The notes under the pieces were generated by a model that was not told the origin of the DNA, ran no database searches, and saw nothing but the letters and a program-made list of their open reading frames with translations. DNA of 59,866 nucleotides. Source: Acidobacteriota bacterium. GTDB taxonomy: Bacteria > Acidobacteriota > Terriglobia > Versatilivoradales > Versatilivoraceae. Location: contig JAPPDF010000005.1 in assembly GCA_028875575.1 (NCBI GenBank), positions 1 to 59,866 of the forward strand, given 5' to 3'. Position 1 is the stretch's first letter, and each line of letters opens with the position of its first letter. Of the stretch, positions 1 to 10,250 are shown in pieces. The position numbers and the translations under genes are program-made.

Positions 1-72
1 GAATCACTCCCCCCTTGAGGGGGAGTCGCAGAAGCCGAGCCGCAGGCGAAGGCTGATGCGGTGGGGGGTAAG
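1..72 (-). repeat. Dispersed intergenic repeat, family B (left arm)
   Basis: This stretch is the reverse complement of sequence found again around 19270-19345 and 59712-59785. It has a pyrimidine-rich ACCCCCCACCGCATCAGCC start, a GGCTCGGCTTCTGCGACTC core and a short palindrome of C and G runs at its end. No open reading frame is credible here. It lies downstream of the giant gene that ends at 202. The copies share sequence but no coding potential, so I read it as a non-coding dispersed element; its mobility mechanism is unknown. Confidence 0.7.
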
Positions 73-201
73 GTCGGCTCCGGATCGTGCGACGGCGTCA
101 GAGGATGAAGCCCACCCGCGCTCCCGGGTGGCGCCTCCTTTCATCCCTCCTGCTCCTCCAGGGGGGATTGATTGAGATTCTTGCCCAGGCTGCAACATCC
201 C

Positions 202-3200
202 TCATTCCTGAGCCGGCACATAGGCGCCGTCGCCGCTACGCGCTCCCGGAGCCCCTCCGTCGTTGACTACCCCATAGGCCAGGAACGGGTTCTCCCCGGA
301 GACCTTCAGGATCCGGACATAACCCTGCCGGGTCTCGGGAGCATAGTTTCCCAGGATGCCGTCGAACTGATGCCAGTGCCCGGCCGGAATCGGCCTGGTA
401 ACCACGGTCTGCGCCAGCAGCCCCGTCTCGCCGTCGTAGATCTCGATAAGGAAGACGCTCTCACTGTCTCCCACTTCCCCGGTGTTGACCAGAGCCAGGT
501 TGCTACGGTTTTCCTCGTCCTGCTTCAGGCCGTACACCCATGCGGTTTCTTCGAAGCCCTCACCCGCGGGCACCGCCGTGTAGAAGACGCTGTACTGCCC
601 GCCTCCTCCTTGAGATCCCGTCCTGGCCCCGATCACGACGCCGCTCATATCCCCGCCCTCCGCCTCCGCAAACAAAGGCCCCGCGTAGAAGCCTCGAGTC
701 GATCCCAACCCGGCTACACCCTGACGGCGCAACTCATTCACTACATCCGCAATGATCGCCTGTTGGCCGGCATTCAGGGTTATGCCGAAGCCGGTCGTCA
801 TGTCGTCAGTCCGAATCCCCTCTGCCACAAAGCGGAAAAAAAGCGTCCTGAGCTCCTCGGAGAAGTTCGTCACCGTCAGCTCGCTGGTGAACTCGCTTGT
901 CTCCACAATTACCGGCAAGGTCTGCCCCGCGGTCCTTTCCAGAGAGCCGGCCGTGACCGGAAAGACGAACGAGCCGTCCGAGTTCGCCTGGTCGTTAATA
1001 ACCCCGTAGGCGTAGAAGGACGCCGTACCTTCCACACGCTCCACCTTCACGTAGCCGTTGGCGGTACTGCCCAGCACACCCAGCACCTTATTGAACTGGT
1101 GGAACTCGCCCGGTGCCAGCCTCACGTCCCTCAGCACGCGGGGTCTCCTGTCGGATACATCCCCCGAATACACCGTGGTTCTCAGGGTGATCGCTCCCTC
1201 TTCCGGCGCCCCCATGTTCTGGAAGGCCACATTGGAGCGATCCTGTTGATTCTGACGCAGACCGCACAGATAGACCGCTTCCTCGAATCCCTCCTCCTCC
1301 GGGATCCCCAGATAGGCCAGCCCGGCGCGGCCGTCGGGAACATTGGTGGTGGTCCGGACCAGCACGCCTACATTGGATGAAACAGGCACCTCCACTCTCA
1401 GCGTCCCGAGACGTTTCCCATGGCGCGGCACGGGAATTCCGAGGTTGTTGAGGTGCTCGAAGGCATCGGGCACAATTTTCTGGCGGCCGGGAGCAATCAC
1501 CTCGGAAGCCCTCCCGCTGCCTCCTCCCGCATGGGCCGTATACAGGTAATTGAGTGCGACCTGGTCGGACCCGCGGTTGATCAAGGTAATCTCGGAAGTG
1601 AAGAACGAGGCATTCACTCCGCCCAGGGACAGTATGACGGGGACGAACACGGCCTTCACCGGACCGGTATCGGTGCGGGCAACCGTTATGGTGTGCACCG
1701 AGCCCGTTTCAGGCCGCTCCAGGAGGGTTTCGGATCCGAGGTATGGAGCGTCGGAGCCCGTCCCGTCGGAGCGACGCAACCCGATGTCGGAGAGATTTCC
1801 CAGGGTCAGGACGACAGTCTTGTCTTCGATCCCGGCACTGGCTCCAAGGGTCAGGACGATTTCCGTGTCGGTCGATCCGGCGCGAAACAGCAGACCTTCG
1901 GAAGGAGAGGGGGACAGGTGGGTGTAGTCGTCGCTGCCGGCGCTGCCGCCCAAGTGATACGGCACGCGCAGGGCCACCGGCAAGGCCCGGCTCAGCCTTA
2001 CCTTGACCTCCACTGTGGTTCCCGCGCCGGCAGTCTGTGCGGTCGAAGCGAATGCCAGGCTGGCCTTCAGAGAGGAATCCAGCAGGAGTCCCGCGGAACC
2101 GGGTGTCGAACCCAGAGTGCCGAGCATGTCGTCGAAGATCCCTGAGGGCAAGCGCGTCAGGGAGTTGCCGTTCAACCACAAGTTTCTTACGTCGCTCAGC
2201 CCGCGGAAGAGCCCCGCCGGCAGGGTGTACAGGGAATTGTGATCCAGCAGCAGATTCCGCATGGAACTCAGACCGTTGAAGGTGCCCAGGGGGAGGTCGC
2301 TGAGTGCATTGGAGGACAGCACCAGGTTCTGCAGTTTGCTCAGTCCCTGGAAGTCCTGCGGTTGAAGGGTACTGATGCCGGAATCGGATAGTTTCAGTTC
2401 CGTCACCTGGTCCAACTGTTCGGCGGTCACCTCCTCGCATTGCGGAGACGCCGTGATCTCCAGCAGCTTGTCCCGTACCTGAGTCGTGCGATCACAAATG
2501 CCTCCCTCGGTATCCTGGATGGTGACGACTTGCATGGATCCCTCGGCGGGACGGACGAGCAGCGATTCTCCGTCAAGGTGGGGAGCGTCAGGCCCGGTGC
2601 CGTCGGCTCGCCTCAAAGCGATATCGGAGAGTTCTCCCAGGGTCAGGACGAGGGTTTCCTCCTGGTTGTCATCGTTCTCCATCAGTGTGAATGTGATCCC
2701 CTTGCTAGTCTCCCCGGCCAGAAACAGGAGTCCGTTCTGCGGAGCAGGAGACAGCCCCTCGTAATCGTCTTCGGTGGCACTGCCGCTGAGACTGTAGGGC
2801 ACGCGCACGGCTACCGGCAGCTCCCTGCTGAGAGTTGCGGTCACCTGCACGGTTGTTCCTTCGGAAGCAGTCTGTGCAATCGAGTCGAAGGCCAGGCTGG
2901 CCATCAGGTGAGGGTTCAGAAGGAGTCCCGTAAGAACGGGTGCCAAACCCAGAGTGTCGAGCACATCGTCAAAGATCCCCGCAGGTAAGCTGTTCAGGGA
3001 GGTCGCGGCGAGTTGCAATGATTCGAGCGAGTTCAAGCCGTTGAAAACCGACACGGGTAAGCTGCTCAAGGGGTTGCCATTGAGATCCAGGTTTTCCAGA
3101 TTGCCCAGACCGCTGAAGATACCCGCGGGCAAGGAATGCAGGGAGTTGCTGCTTAAGTGCAAGTATCTCAGGTTGTTCAGACCACCGAATACTGACTCGG

Positions 3201-6200
3201 GCAATTGACTCAAGGAGTTGCCAGTCAACCCCAACCGCACGAGGTTCCCCAACCCGCTGAAGATCCCCTCGGACAGACTGCCGAGTCGATTGCCGCCCAG
3301 GAACAGAAACTGCAGCGAGCTCAGACCGCTGAAGATCCCATCAGGTAACGTACTCAGCCGGTTTGAGCCCAGATTCAGCTGTTGCAGATTGCTCAGTCCG
3401 CTAAACACCCCCAGCGGCAGAGTGCGCAGGGAGTTGACGTTTAACAGCAGGGTTTCCAGCGAAACCAGTTCGTTGAAGACACTCACCGGCAAGCTGCGGA
3501 GTTTGGTATTGGTCAGGTCCAGGAACTGCAGGGAGCTGAGGCCACTGAAGATTCCCTCGGGCAAGCTGCCAACTTTATTTTTTTCCAGGTCGAGAACCTG
3601 CAGCGAAACCAGTCCCCTGAAGTCTTCCGCCTGAAATGCGGTGATTCCGGATTTCCTGAGATCCAGACCGGTCACCTGGGCCAGTTGCTCTACTGTCATT
3701 TCGGTGCAAACAACCACTCCGGTGATCTGCAGCAGCTTGTCCCGCACCTGGGGCGTGCGATCGCAGAACCCTTCAACCAACTCACTATCGGAAATGGTGA
3801 CGGTGTGCTCGGAGTTCCCAGCGGAGCGGATGAGCAATCGTTCGGTATTCAGGAAAGGAGCGTCCGTCCCGGTGCCGTCGGATCGCCGCAGCCCGATGTC
3901 GACGAGTTCGGCCAGGGTCAGGACCAGGGATTCCTCCTGGTCGTCGTCCTCCTCCGACAGGGTGAATGCGATCTCCTTACTGGTCTCCCCGGCCAGAAAC
4001 AGCAGCCCGCTGTCCGGAGCGGGCGACGGCCCCACGTAATCGTCTTCGGTGGCGCTGCCACCGATGGTGAAGGGCACTCGCACCGCTACCGGTAGTGCAC
4101 GGCTCAGAGTCGCTCTCACGCGTACGGTTGTTCCTTCGTAACCGGTCGAAGCGGTCGAAGCAAAGGCCAGTTCGGCCCTCAGGGATGAATCCAGTTGGAG
4201 TCCGGTGGATCCGGGTGTGGAACCCAGAGTGTCGAGCAGGTCGTCGAAGATCCCCGCGGGCAACCGGGTCAGGGAGTTGTTGTTCAGCCACAGATTCCTT
4301 AGGGCATTCAGACCGATGAAAACTCCTGGCGGCAGGGTTTGCAGTGAGTTGTGATCCAGCAGCAGACTCTGCAGGCCGCTCAGTCCGTTGAAGATTCCTG
4401 CAGGGAGGCTGCTGAGCGCATTGGAGGACAGGAATAGCGTCTGCAGTTTGCTCAATCCCTGGAAGTCCTGTGGTTTCAGGGAGGCGATGCCGGAGGCGGA
4501 CAGTTTCAGTTCGGCCACTTCGGCCAGATGATCCTCGCTCACGTCTGCACAGAGCTCTACTCCGGTGACTTCCAGCAACTCGTCCCGTACTTGCGCCGTG
4601 CGGTCGCAAATGCCCTCCGTATACCGGGAAATGGTGACCGTGTGGGTGGCACTGGCGGCCGAACGGATGAGAAGACGATGGGTCTCCAGGTGGGGAGCAT
4701 CGGCCCCGGTTCCGTCGGATCGGCGCAGACCGATGCCGGAGAGTTCGGCCAGGGTCAGAACCAGGGTTTCCTCCTGGTTGTCCCTGTTCTCCAACAGGGT
4801 GAAGCCGATCTCCTTGCTCGTCTCCCCCGCCAGAAACAGAAGCCCACTGTCCCCAGCCGGCGACAAGCCCTCGTAATCGTCATCGGCGGCGCTGCCCCCG
4901 ATGGTGAAGGGCACCCGCACCGCCACCGGCAGCGCGCGGCTCAGAGTCGCGCTTACCCGGACGGCTATCCCCTCGGATGCTGTCTGCCCGGTCGAAGCGA
5001 AGCTCAGGGTGGCCTTGAGATCGGCATCCACCTGCAGCCCGTTGAGGCGCGGGTCGGAACCAAGCGTGTTCAGGACGTCGTCGAAGATTCCCTTGGGGAG
5101 GGTCCCCAGGGAGTTTCCGCCCATCTGCAACGTTTTCAGTTTGTGGAGCCCCCTGAAGATACCGTCGGGCAGTTGGGTGAGTCCGTTGCTCGCAAGCAAC
5201 AGGGTTTCCAGATTGCTCAGGCCACTGAAGATGTCCCCAGGCAGGGTTCTGAGGGAGTTGTTGGCACCCAACTCCAGCCGCCGAAGGTTCCCCAGTCCGC
5301 TGAAGATTCCCGCGGGCAAGGTGTTGAAGCGGTTGTCACCCAACCTCAGCCACTCCAGTTTGCCCAATCCGCTGAAGGTGTCCTCGGGCAAGGTGCGGAG
5401 AGCGTTGCGATGAACACCGATAAACGTCAGGTTGCTCAGACCTCTGAAGATTCCCACGGGCAAGCTGGGCAGGGAGTTGTTCCACAAACTCAGTGATTCC
5501 AGGCTGCCCAGCCCTTGAAACATCCCCTGAGAAAGCGCGCTCAGAGAGTTTTCGCTCAACTCCAACAGCTTCAGACGACTCAATCCGCTAAAGAGTCCCT
5601 CGGGGAGCATGGTCAGGGAGTTATCGTTGAGCAGCAGTTCTTCCAGTCTGGTCAGCCCACTGAAGTCCTCCGCTTTAAGGGCGCTGATGGAGGAAAGCCC
5701 AAGATCCAGCCTGGTGACTCCCTCAAGATGGGTGGAGGTGACCTTCGCGCATCCCGAAACGCCGGTCAGCTCCAGCAGCTTGTCACGCACCTGGGTCGTG
5801 CGGTCGCAGATGCCCCCTGCAGGCTCGGGTATGGTGAGGGTGTGCGTGGAGGTGGCCGCCGAGCGGCTGACAAGACTTTCGGTCTTCAGGTGAGGAGCAT
5901 CCCTCCCGCTGCCGTCCGATCGTCGCAGCCCGATGCCGGAGAGTTGGGCCAGCGTCAGGACCAGGGTCTCCTCCTGGTTGTCATCGTTCTCCGACAGGGT
6001 GAAGGCGATCTCCTTGCTCGTCTCGCCCGCCAGAAACAGCAGCCCGCTGTCGGCAGCCGGCGACAATCCCTCGTAGTCGTCATCGTCGGCGCTGCCGCCG
6101 ATAGTGAAGGGCACCCGCACCGCTACCGGCAGCGCACGGCTCAGAGTTGCACTCACCTGCACGGCTGCACCTTCGGAAGCGGTCTGCGCGGTCGAAGCGA

Positions 6201-9200
6201 AACCCAGGGTGGCTTTCAGGGAAGAGTCCAGGTAGAGCCCGTCCACGCCGGAATTGCCGCCCAGGGTATCCAGCAAGTCGTCGAAGATCCCGGAGGACAA
6301 GCTGCTCAGGGAGTTGGATCGCAGGTCCAGTTCCTGCAGACGGCTCAGCCCGCTGAAGATCCCTGCGGGCAGAGTGGTCAGGGAGTTGTTGTCCAACTTC
6401 AGACGGGTCAGTTGAGTCAGTCCGCCGAAGTCCCCTGCCTGAAGGGAACTGATGGAGGAATTGGAAAGATCCAGGCTGGTCACTCCCTCAAGATGGGTGG
6501 AGGTGACGTTCGCGCATCCCGAGACGCTGGTCAGCTCCAACAGCTTGTCCCGCACCTCGGAAGTGCGGTCGCAGATGCCCCCTGAAGCCTTGGGAATGGT
6601 GACCGTGTGTTCGGAGCTTGTGGCTGAACGACTCAGAACACCTTCGGTCTCCAGGTGGGGAGCATCGCTCCCGCTGCCGTCCGATCGTCGCAGCCCGATG
6701 CCGGAGAGTTGGGCCAGCGTCAGGACCAGGGTCTCCTCCCGGTTGTCATCGTTCTCCGACAGGGTGAAGGCGATCTCCTTGCTTGTCTCCCCGGCCAGAA
6801 ACAGCAGTCCGCTGTCGGCAGCCGGTGACAATCCCTCGTAGTCGCCATCGTCGGCGCTGCCGCCGATGGTGAAGGGCACGCGTACGGCCACCGGCAGCGC
6901 ACGGCTCAGAGTTGCACTCACCTGAACGGCTGCACCTTCGGAAGCTGTCTGTGCGGTCGAAGCGAAGCTCAAGGTGGCTTTGAGCGAAGAGTCCAGGTAG
7001 AGCCCGTCCACGCCGGAATTGCCGCCGAGTGTATCCAGAATGTCGTCGAAGATTCCCGGGGGCAAGGCGCTCAGCGAGTTGGACCGCAGGTCTAGTTCCC
7101 GCAGACTATTCAGTCCGCTGAAGATCCCTGCGGGCAGGCCGGTCAGGGAGTTGTCGTCCAACTTGAGACGGGTCAGTTGAGTCAGTCTGCTGAAGTCCCC
7201 CGCCTGAAGGGCGCTGATGGAGGAATCGGAAAGATCCAGGCTGGTCACTCCCTCAAGATGGGTCGAAGTGACGTTCGCGCATCCCGAGACGCCGGTCAGT
7301 TCCAGCAGCTTGTCCCTCACCTCGGAAGTGCGGTCGCAGATGCCCCCTGAAGGTCTGGGTATGGTGACGGCGTGCGTGGAACTGGTGGCTGAACGGTTGA
7401 GAAGGCGATGGGTCTGCAGGTAGGGAGCATCGGCCCCGGTGCCGTCGGACCGGCGCAACCCGATGCCGGAGAGTTGGGCCAGGGTCAGGACCAGGGTCTC
7501 CTCCCGGTCGTCATTGTTCTCCGACAGGGTGAAGGTGATCTCCTTGCTCGTCTCCCCCGCCAGAAACAGCAGCCCGCTGTCGGCAGCCGGCGACAGCTCC
7601 TCGTAGTCGTCATCGCTGGCGCTGCCGCCGATGGTGAAGGGCACCCTAACCGCTACAGGCAACGAACGGCTCAGAGTTGCGCTCACCTGGACGGCTGCCC
7701 CCTCGGAAGCTGTCTGCGTGGTCGAAGCGAAGCTCAGGGTGGCCTTCAAGGAGAGGTCCATGGAGAGCCCGACGACACTCGAATCGGCACCGAGCGTATC
7801 CAGGATGTCGTCGAAGATCCCCGCGGGCAAGCTGGTCAGGGAGATGGCACCCATCTGTAGGTTTTCGAGAGAATCAAGTCCGTTGAAGACCGTCACGGGT
7901 ATTGATGTCAGTGGATTGCCCGAGAAATGCAGACGTTCCAGGTTGCCAAGACCGCTGAAGATCGAAGCCGGCAGGCTGGTCAGGGAGTTGCTGCCTAAAT
8001 ACAGCGTTTGCAGGTTGCTCAGTCCGCTGAAGATCGAAGCCGGCAAGCTCGTCAGGGAGTTGCTGCTCAACCCCACTCGAATCAGGTTGCTCAACCCGCT
8101 GAAGATCCCTGCGGGCAAGGTGCTGAGCCGGTTGTTGGTCAGGGACAGAAACTGCAGGGCACTCAGACTGCTGAAGATGCCCGCGGGTACGGCGCTCAGC
8201 GAGTTGGATCGCAGGTCCAGTTCCTGCAGGTTGCTCAGCCCGTTGAAGATTCCCACGGGCAAGCTCGTCAGGGAGTTGTTGTCCAACTTCAGATTTATCA
8301 GTTGAGTCAGTCCGCTGAAGTCCCCTGCTTTGAGGGAACTGATGGAGGATTGCGAAACAATCAGGCTTGTGACTCCCTCCAGATGGGTCGAGGCGACATT
8401 CCCGCATCCCGTGACGCCGGTGAGCTCAAGCAGCTTGTCCCGAATCTCGGCAGTTCGGTTGCAGATGCCCCCCGCAGGCTTGGGTATGGTGACCGTATGG
8501 GTGGAACTGGCGGCTGAGCGGCTGAGAAGACTTTCGGTCTTCAGGTGAGGAGCATCGGCACCGGTGCCGTCGGAGCGCCGCAACCCGATGCCCGAGAGCT
8601 GGGGCAGCGTCAGGACCAGGGTCTCCACCTGGTTGTCATTGTTCTCCGACAGCGTGAAGGTGATCTCCTTGCTCGTCTCCCCCGCCAGAAACAGCAGCCC
8701 ACTGTCGGCAGCCGGCGACAACTCCTCGTAGTCGTCATCGCCGGCGCTGCCTCCGATGGTGAAGGGCACCCGCACGGCCACCGGCAGCGCCCGGCTCAGA
8801 GTCGCGCTCACCTGCACGGCAGTCCCTTCGGAAGCGGTCTGTGCGGTCGAAGCGAAGCTCAGGGTGGCTTTCAGGGAAGAGTCGACGGAGAGACCATTGC
8901 CGCTGGTATTTGAACCAAGCGTATCCACGACGTCATCGAAGATTCCGGCGGGTAGGTTATTGAAACGGTTTCCATTCAGGCGCAACAGTTCCAGGGCGTC
9001 CAGGCCGCTAAAGACGGTCGCGGGAAGTTGGGTCAGATCGTTGTCATAGAGTGAGAGTTGTTTCAGGTTGCCCAGTCCGCTAAAGAGGTCCTCGGGGAGA
9101 GTGGTGAGGGAGTTCTTGAACAAATTCAAAATACGGAGTTTGGATAGTCCACTGAAGATCTCCTCGGGCAAGCTCGCCAGGGAGTTGTCGTACAAATTCA

Positions 9201-9831
9201 GCCAGTCCAAATTACCCAATCCGCTGAAGATGTCCTCAGGAAGAGTGGACAGGGAGTTTCCGCCCAAACTCAGATCAGTCAGGTTGGTCAGTCCGCTGAA
9301 GATGTCCTCGGGCAAGAATGTCAGGGAGTTGTCAGTTAGAGTCAGATCAGTCAGGTTGGTCAGTCCGCTGAAGATGCCGACAGGCAGGCTGGTGATGGAG
9401 TTGTCAAACAATTCCAGCCACTTCAGATTGGTTAGTCCGCTGAAGATGCCGGCGGTCAGGCTGGTCAGGGTGGAGTTGTTGTCCAACCAGAGGTACTCCA
9501 GATTAGTCAATCCGCTGAAAACCTTCTCGGGCAAGGTGGTCAGCGAATTCTCGGACAACTCCAGCTCATTCAAGTTGGTCAGCCCGCTGAAATCTCCCTC
9601 TTGAAGAGCAGTGATGCCGGCCCCGGTAAGATTCAACTCCGTCACTTCCTTAAGATGCGTCGAGGTGACGTCCTCGCATTCCGAGACCCCGGTGATTTCC
9701 AGCAGTTTGTCCCTCACCTGCGAAGTTCGGTCGCAGATGCCTTGCGCGGTTGCGGAGGACTGCGCGATCAGAACCAAGGCGGCGAGCCCCAGAATAAAAC
9801 CAGAGAGTTTCCTGAAAGGCCGTGTTGGCAT
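202..9831 (-). CDS. Giant secreted LRR / Calx-beta-like modular protein (3209 aa)
   Basis: A Sec signal peptide (about residues 1-30, ending in an ATAQ-like cleavage region) precedes eight modules. Each opens with a cysteine cap of the form GICDRT..VRDKLLE with a second Cys about 18 residues on. It continues with 2-9 leucine-rich repeats of about 24 residues (LPxGIFSGLSNLxxLxLxxNSLTS) and an IFDD.LDTLG end cap, and closes with a Calx-beta-like sandwich carrying DDDYE and LLFLAGETSKEI. Module caps lie near residues 31, 457, 831, 1086, 1342, 1742, 2023 and 2446. From about residue 2724 the protein changes to two related beta-rich blocks (FVPVILSLGG...). No sortase or membrane anchor is visible. 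The start is the ATG at 9831 because it directly precedes the signal peptide; an ATG at 9864 is possible. It is probably an extracellular adhesion or recognition protein (inference). It is transcribed alone. Confidence 0.9.
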   Translation of the reverse strand: MPTRPFRKLSGFILGLAALVLIAQSSATAQGICDRTSQVRDKLLEITGVSECEDVTSTHLKEVTELNLTGAGITALQEGDFSGLTNLNELELSENSLTTLPEKVFSGLTNLEYLWLDNNSTLTSLTAGIFSGLTNLKWLELFDNSITSLPVGIFSGLTNLTDLTLTDNSLTFLPEDIFSGLTNLTDLSLGGNSLSTLPEDIFSGLGNLDWLNLYDNSLASLPEEIFSGLSKLRILNLFKNSLTTLPEDLFSGLGNLKQLSLYDNDLTQLPATVFSGLDALELLRLNGNRFNNLPAGIFDDVVDTLGSNTSGNGLSVDSSLKATLSFASTAQTASEGTAVQVSATLSRALPVAVRVPFTIGGSAGDDDYEELSPAADSGLLFLAGETSKEITFTLSENNDNQVETLVLTLPQLSGIGLRRSDGTGADAPHLKTESLLSRSAASSTHTVTIPKPAGGICNRTAEIRDKLLELTGVTGCGNVASTHLEGVTSLIVSQSSISSLKAGDFSGLTQLINLKLDNNSLTSLPVGIFNGLSNLQELDLRSNSLSAVPAGIFSSLSALQFLSLTNNRLSTLPAGIFSGLSNLIRVGLSSNSLTSLPASIFSGLSNLQTLYLGSNSLTSLPASIFSGLGNLERLHFSGNPLTSIPVTVFNGLDSLENLQMGAISLTSLPAGIFDDILDTLGADSSVVGLSMDLSLKATLSFASTTQTASEGAAVQVSATLSRSLPVAVRVPFTIGGSASDDDYEELSPAADSGLLFLAGETSKEITFTLSENNDDREETLVLTLAQLSGIGLRRSDGTGADAPYLQTHRLLNRSATSSTHAVTIPRPSGGICDRTSEVRDKLLELTGVSGCANVTSTHLEGVTSLDLSDSSISALQAGDFSRLTQLTRLKLDDNSLTGLPAGIFSGLNSLRELDLRSNSLSALPPGIFDDILDTLGGNSGVDGLYLDSSLKATLSFASTAQTASEGAAVQVSATLSRALPVAVRVPFTIGGSADDGDYEGLSPAADSGLLFLAGETSKEIAFTLSENDDNREETLVLTLAQLSGIGLRRSDGSGSDAPHLETEGVLSRSATSSEHTVTIPKASGGICDRTSEVRDKLLELTSVSGCANVTSTHLEGVTSLDLSNSSISSLQAGDFGGLTQLTRLKLDNNSLTTLPAGIFSGLSRLQELDLRSNSLSSLSSGIFDDLLDTLGGNSGVDGLYLDSSLKATLGFASTAQTASEGAAVQVSATLSRALPVAVRVPFTIGGSADDDDYEGLSPAADSGLLFLAGETSKEIAFTLSENDDNQEETLVLTLAQLSGIGLRRSDGSGRDAPHLKTESLVSRSAATSTHTLTIPEPAGGICDRTTQVRDKLLELTGVSGCAKVTSTHLEGVTRLDLGLSSISALKAEDFSGLTRLEELLLNDNSLTMLPEGLFSGLSRLKLLELSENSLSALSQGMFQGLGSLESLSLWNNSLPSLPVGIFRGLSNLTFIGVHRNALRTLPEDTFSGLGKLEWLRLGDNRFNTLPAGIFSGLGNLRRLELGANNSLRTLPGDIFSGLSNLETLLLASNGLTQLPDGIFRGLHKLKTLQMGGNSLGTLPKGIFDDVLNTLGSDPRLNGLQVDADLKATLSFASTGQTASEGIAVRVSATLSRALPVAVRVPFTIGGSAADDDYEGLSPAGDSGLLFLAGETSKEIGFTLLENRDNQEETLVLTLAELSGIGLRRSDGTGADAPHLETHRLLIRSAASATHTVTISRYTEGICDRTAQVRDELLEVTGVELCADVSEDHLAEVAELKLSASGIASLKPQDFQGLSKLQTLFLSSNALSSLPAGIFNGLSGLQSLLLDHNSLQTLPPGVFIGLNALRNLWLNNNSLTRLPAGIFDDLLDTLGSTPGSTGLQLDSSLRAELAFASTASTGYEGTTVRVRATLSRALPVAVRVPFTIGGSATEDDYVGPSPAPDSGLLFLAGETSKEIAFTLSEEDDDQEESLVLTLAELVDIGLRRSDGTGTDAPFLNTERLLIRSAGNSEHTVTISDSELVEGFCDRTPQVRDKLLQITGVVVCTEMTVEQLAQVTGLDLRKSGITAFQAEDFRGLVSLQVLDLEKNKVGSLPEGIFSGLSSLQFLDLTNTKLRSLPVSVFNELVSLETLLLNVNSLRTLPLGVFSGLSNLQQLNLGSNRLSTLPDGIFSGLSSLQFLFLGGNRLGSLSEGIFSGLGNLVRLGLTGNSLSQLPESVFGGLNNLRYLHLSSNSLHSLPAGIFSGLGNLENLDLNGNPLSSLPVSVFNGLNSLESLQLAATSLNSLPAGIFDDVLDTLGLAPVLTGLLLNPHLMASLAFDSIAQTASEGTTVQVTATLSRELPVAVRVPYSLSGSATEDDYEGLSPAPQNGLLFLAGETSKGITFTLMENDDNQEETLVLTLGELSDIALRRADGTGPDAPHLDGESLLVRPAEGSMQVVTIQDTEGGICDRTTQVRDKLLEITASPQCEEVTAEQLDQVTELKLSDSGISTLQPQDFQGLSKLQNLVLSSNALSDLPLGTFNGLSSMRNLLLDHNSLYTLPAGLFRGLSDVRNLWLNGNSLTRLPSGIFDDMLGTLGSTPGSAGLLLDSSLKASLAFASTAQTAGAGTTVEVKVRLSRALPVALRVPYHLGGSAGSDDYTHLSPSPSEGLLFRAGSTDTEIVLTLGASAGIEDKTVVLTLGNLSDIGLRRSDGTGSDAPYLGSETLLERPETGSVHTITVARTDTGPVKAVFVPVILSLGGVNASFFTSEITLINRGSDQVALNYLYTAHAGGGSGRASEVIAPGRQKIVPDAFEHLNNLGIPVPRHGKRLGTLRVEVPVSSNVGVLVRTTTNVPDGRAGLAYLGIPEEEGFEEAVYLCGLRQNQQDRSNVAFQNMGAPEEGAITLRTTVYSGDVSDRRPRVLRDVRLAPGEFHQFNKVLGVLGSTANGYVKVERVEGTASFYAYGVINDQANSDGSFVFPVTAGSLERTAGQTLPVIVETSEFTSELTVTNFSEELRTLFFRFVAEGIRTDDMTTGFGITLNAGQQAIIADVVNELRRQGVAGLGSTRGFYAGPLFAEAEGGDMSGVVIGARTGSQGGGGQYSVFYTAVPAGEGFEETAWVYGLKQDEENRSNLALVNTGEVGDSESVFLIEIYDGETGLLAQTVVTRPIPAGHWHQFDGILGNYAPETRQGYVRILKVSGENPFLAYGVVNDGGAPGARSGDGAYVPAQE
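5800..7345 (-). repeat. Near-identical tandem modules 3 and 4 inside the LRR gene
   Basis: The modules whose caps lie near 7340 and 6575 are each about 765 bp, have only two full LRRs, and remain very similar at DNA level through the cap, the LRRs and the Calx-beta part. Examples are the shared stretch encoding GLYLDSSLKATL near 7000 and 6230, and the matching cap regions near 7330 and 6570. The other modules are more diverged. This points to recent duplication within the gene and makes copy-number change, or assembly collapse, likely here. Confidence 0.75.
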
Positions 9832-10250
9832 GATCGGGAATACCGCTGTCTTTGCTTTCAGCATGCCGCAATGAGACAAGAAACGATGGCTCGGAACACC
9901 GTGTCTTACGAATTGTGAACGTGAGCAAACAGGGAAGCCTATCATGCAGAAATACTTACTGGCCAACATCCTGGCCGGTTGTCACAATAATTGTGAAATT
10001 TTCACGGTGGCGGCAATTGTTCCTGGAGCTCGGTCTCGAGGGGGAGGGCGGGTTGGCAGAAAAAGGATGCGGGCGGGACGCCCGCGCTCCCGGGGGATGC
10101 CATGCGGCTGCACGGAGAAGGCATGTCCGGCCGGCGACTTCTAAAGAATCCGACGTGCACCCGTCGCAGCCACTGGATGATTGCGTGCTAGCATACGAAG
10201 CAGCGGAAAAATGACGGACCCTTCATGCCGAACGACTAAGGAATACGCCC
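9832..10250. other. Intergenic region between divergent giant LRR gene and OsmC gene
   Basis: This 419 bp gap separates two divergently transcribed genes, so it should hold both promoters, but I cannot place -35/-10 boxes with confidence. An A/T-rich patch with the imperfect palindrome TTGTCACAATAATTGTGA lies around 9979-9996. It resembles a binding site for a dimeric regulator and sits upstream of the giant gene. Around 10070-10095 is a short GC-rich phrase (GGGACGCCCGCGCTCCC) resembling one near 115-130. No gene is supported. Confidence 0.4.

Noticed and set aside
202-9831. CRISPR-like periodicity in the giant gene
   Set aside because: The regular spacing follows 24-codon leucine-rich repeats within one long intact frame; there are no conserved repeats with unique spacers.
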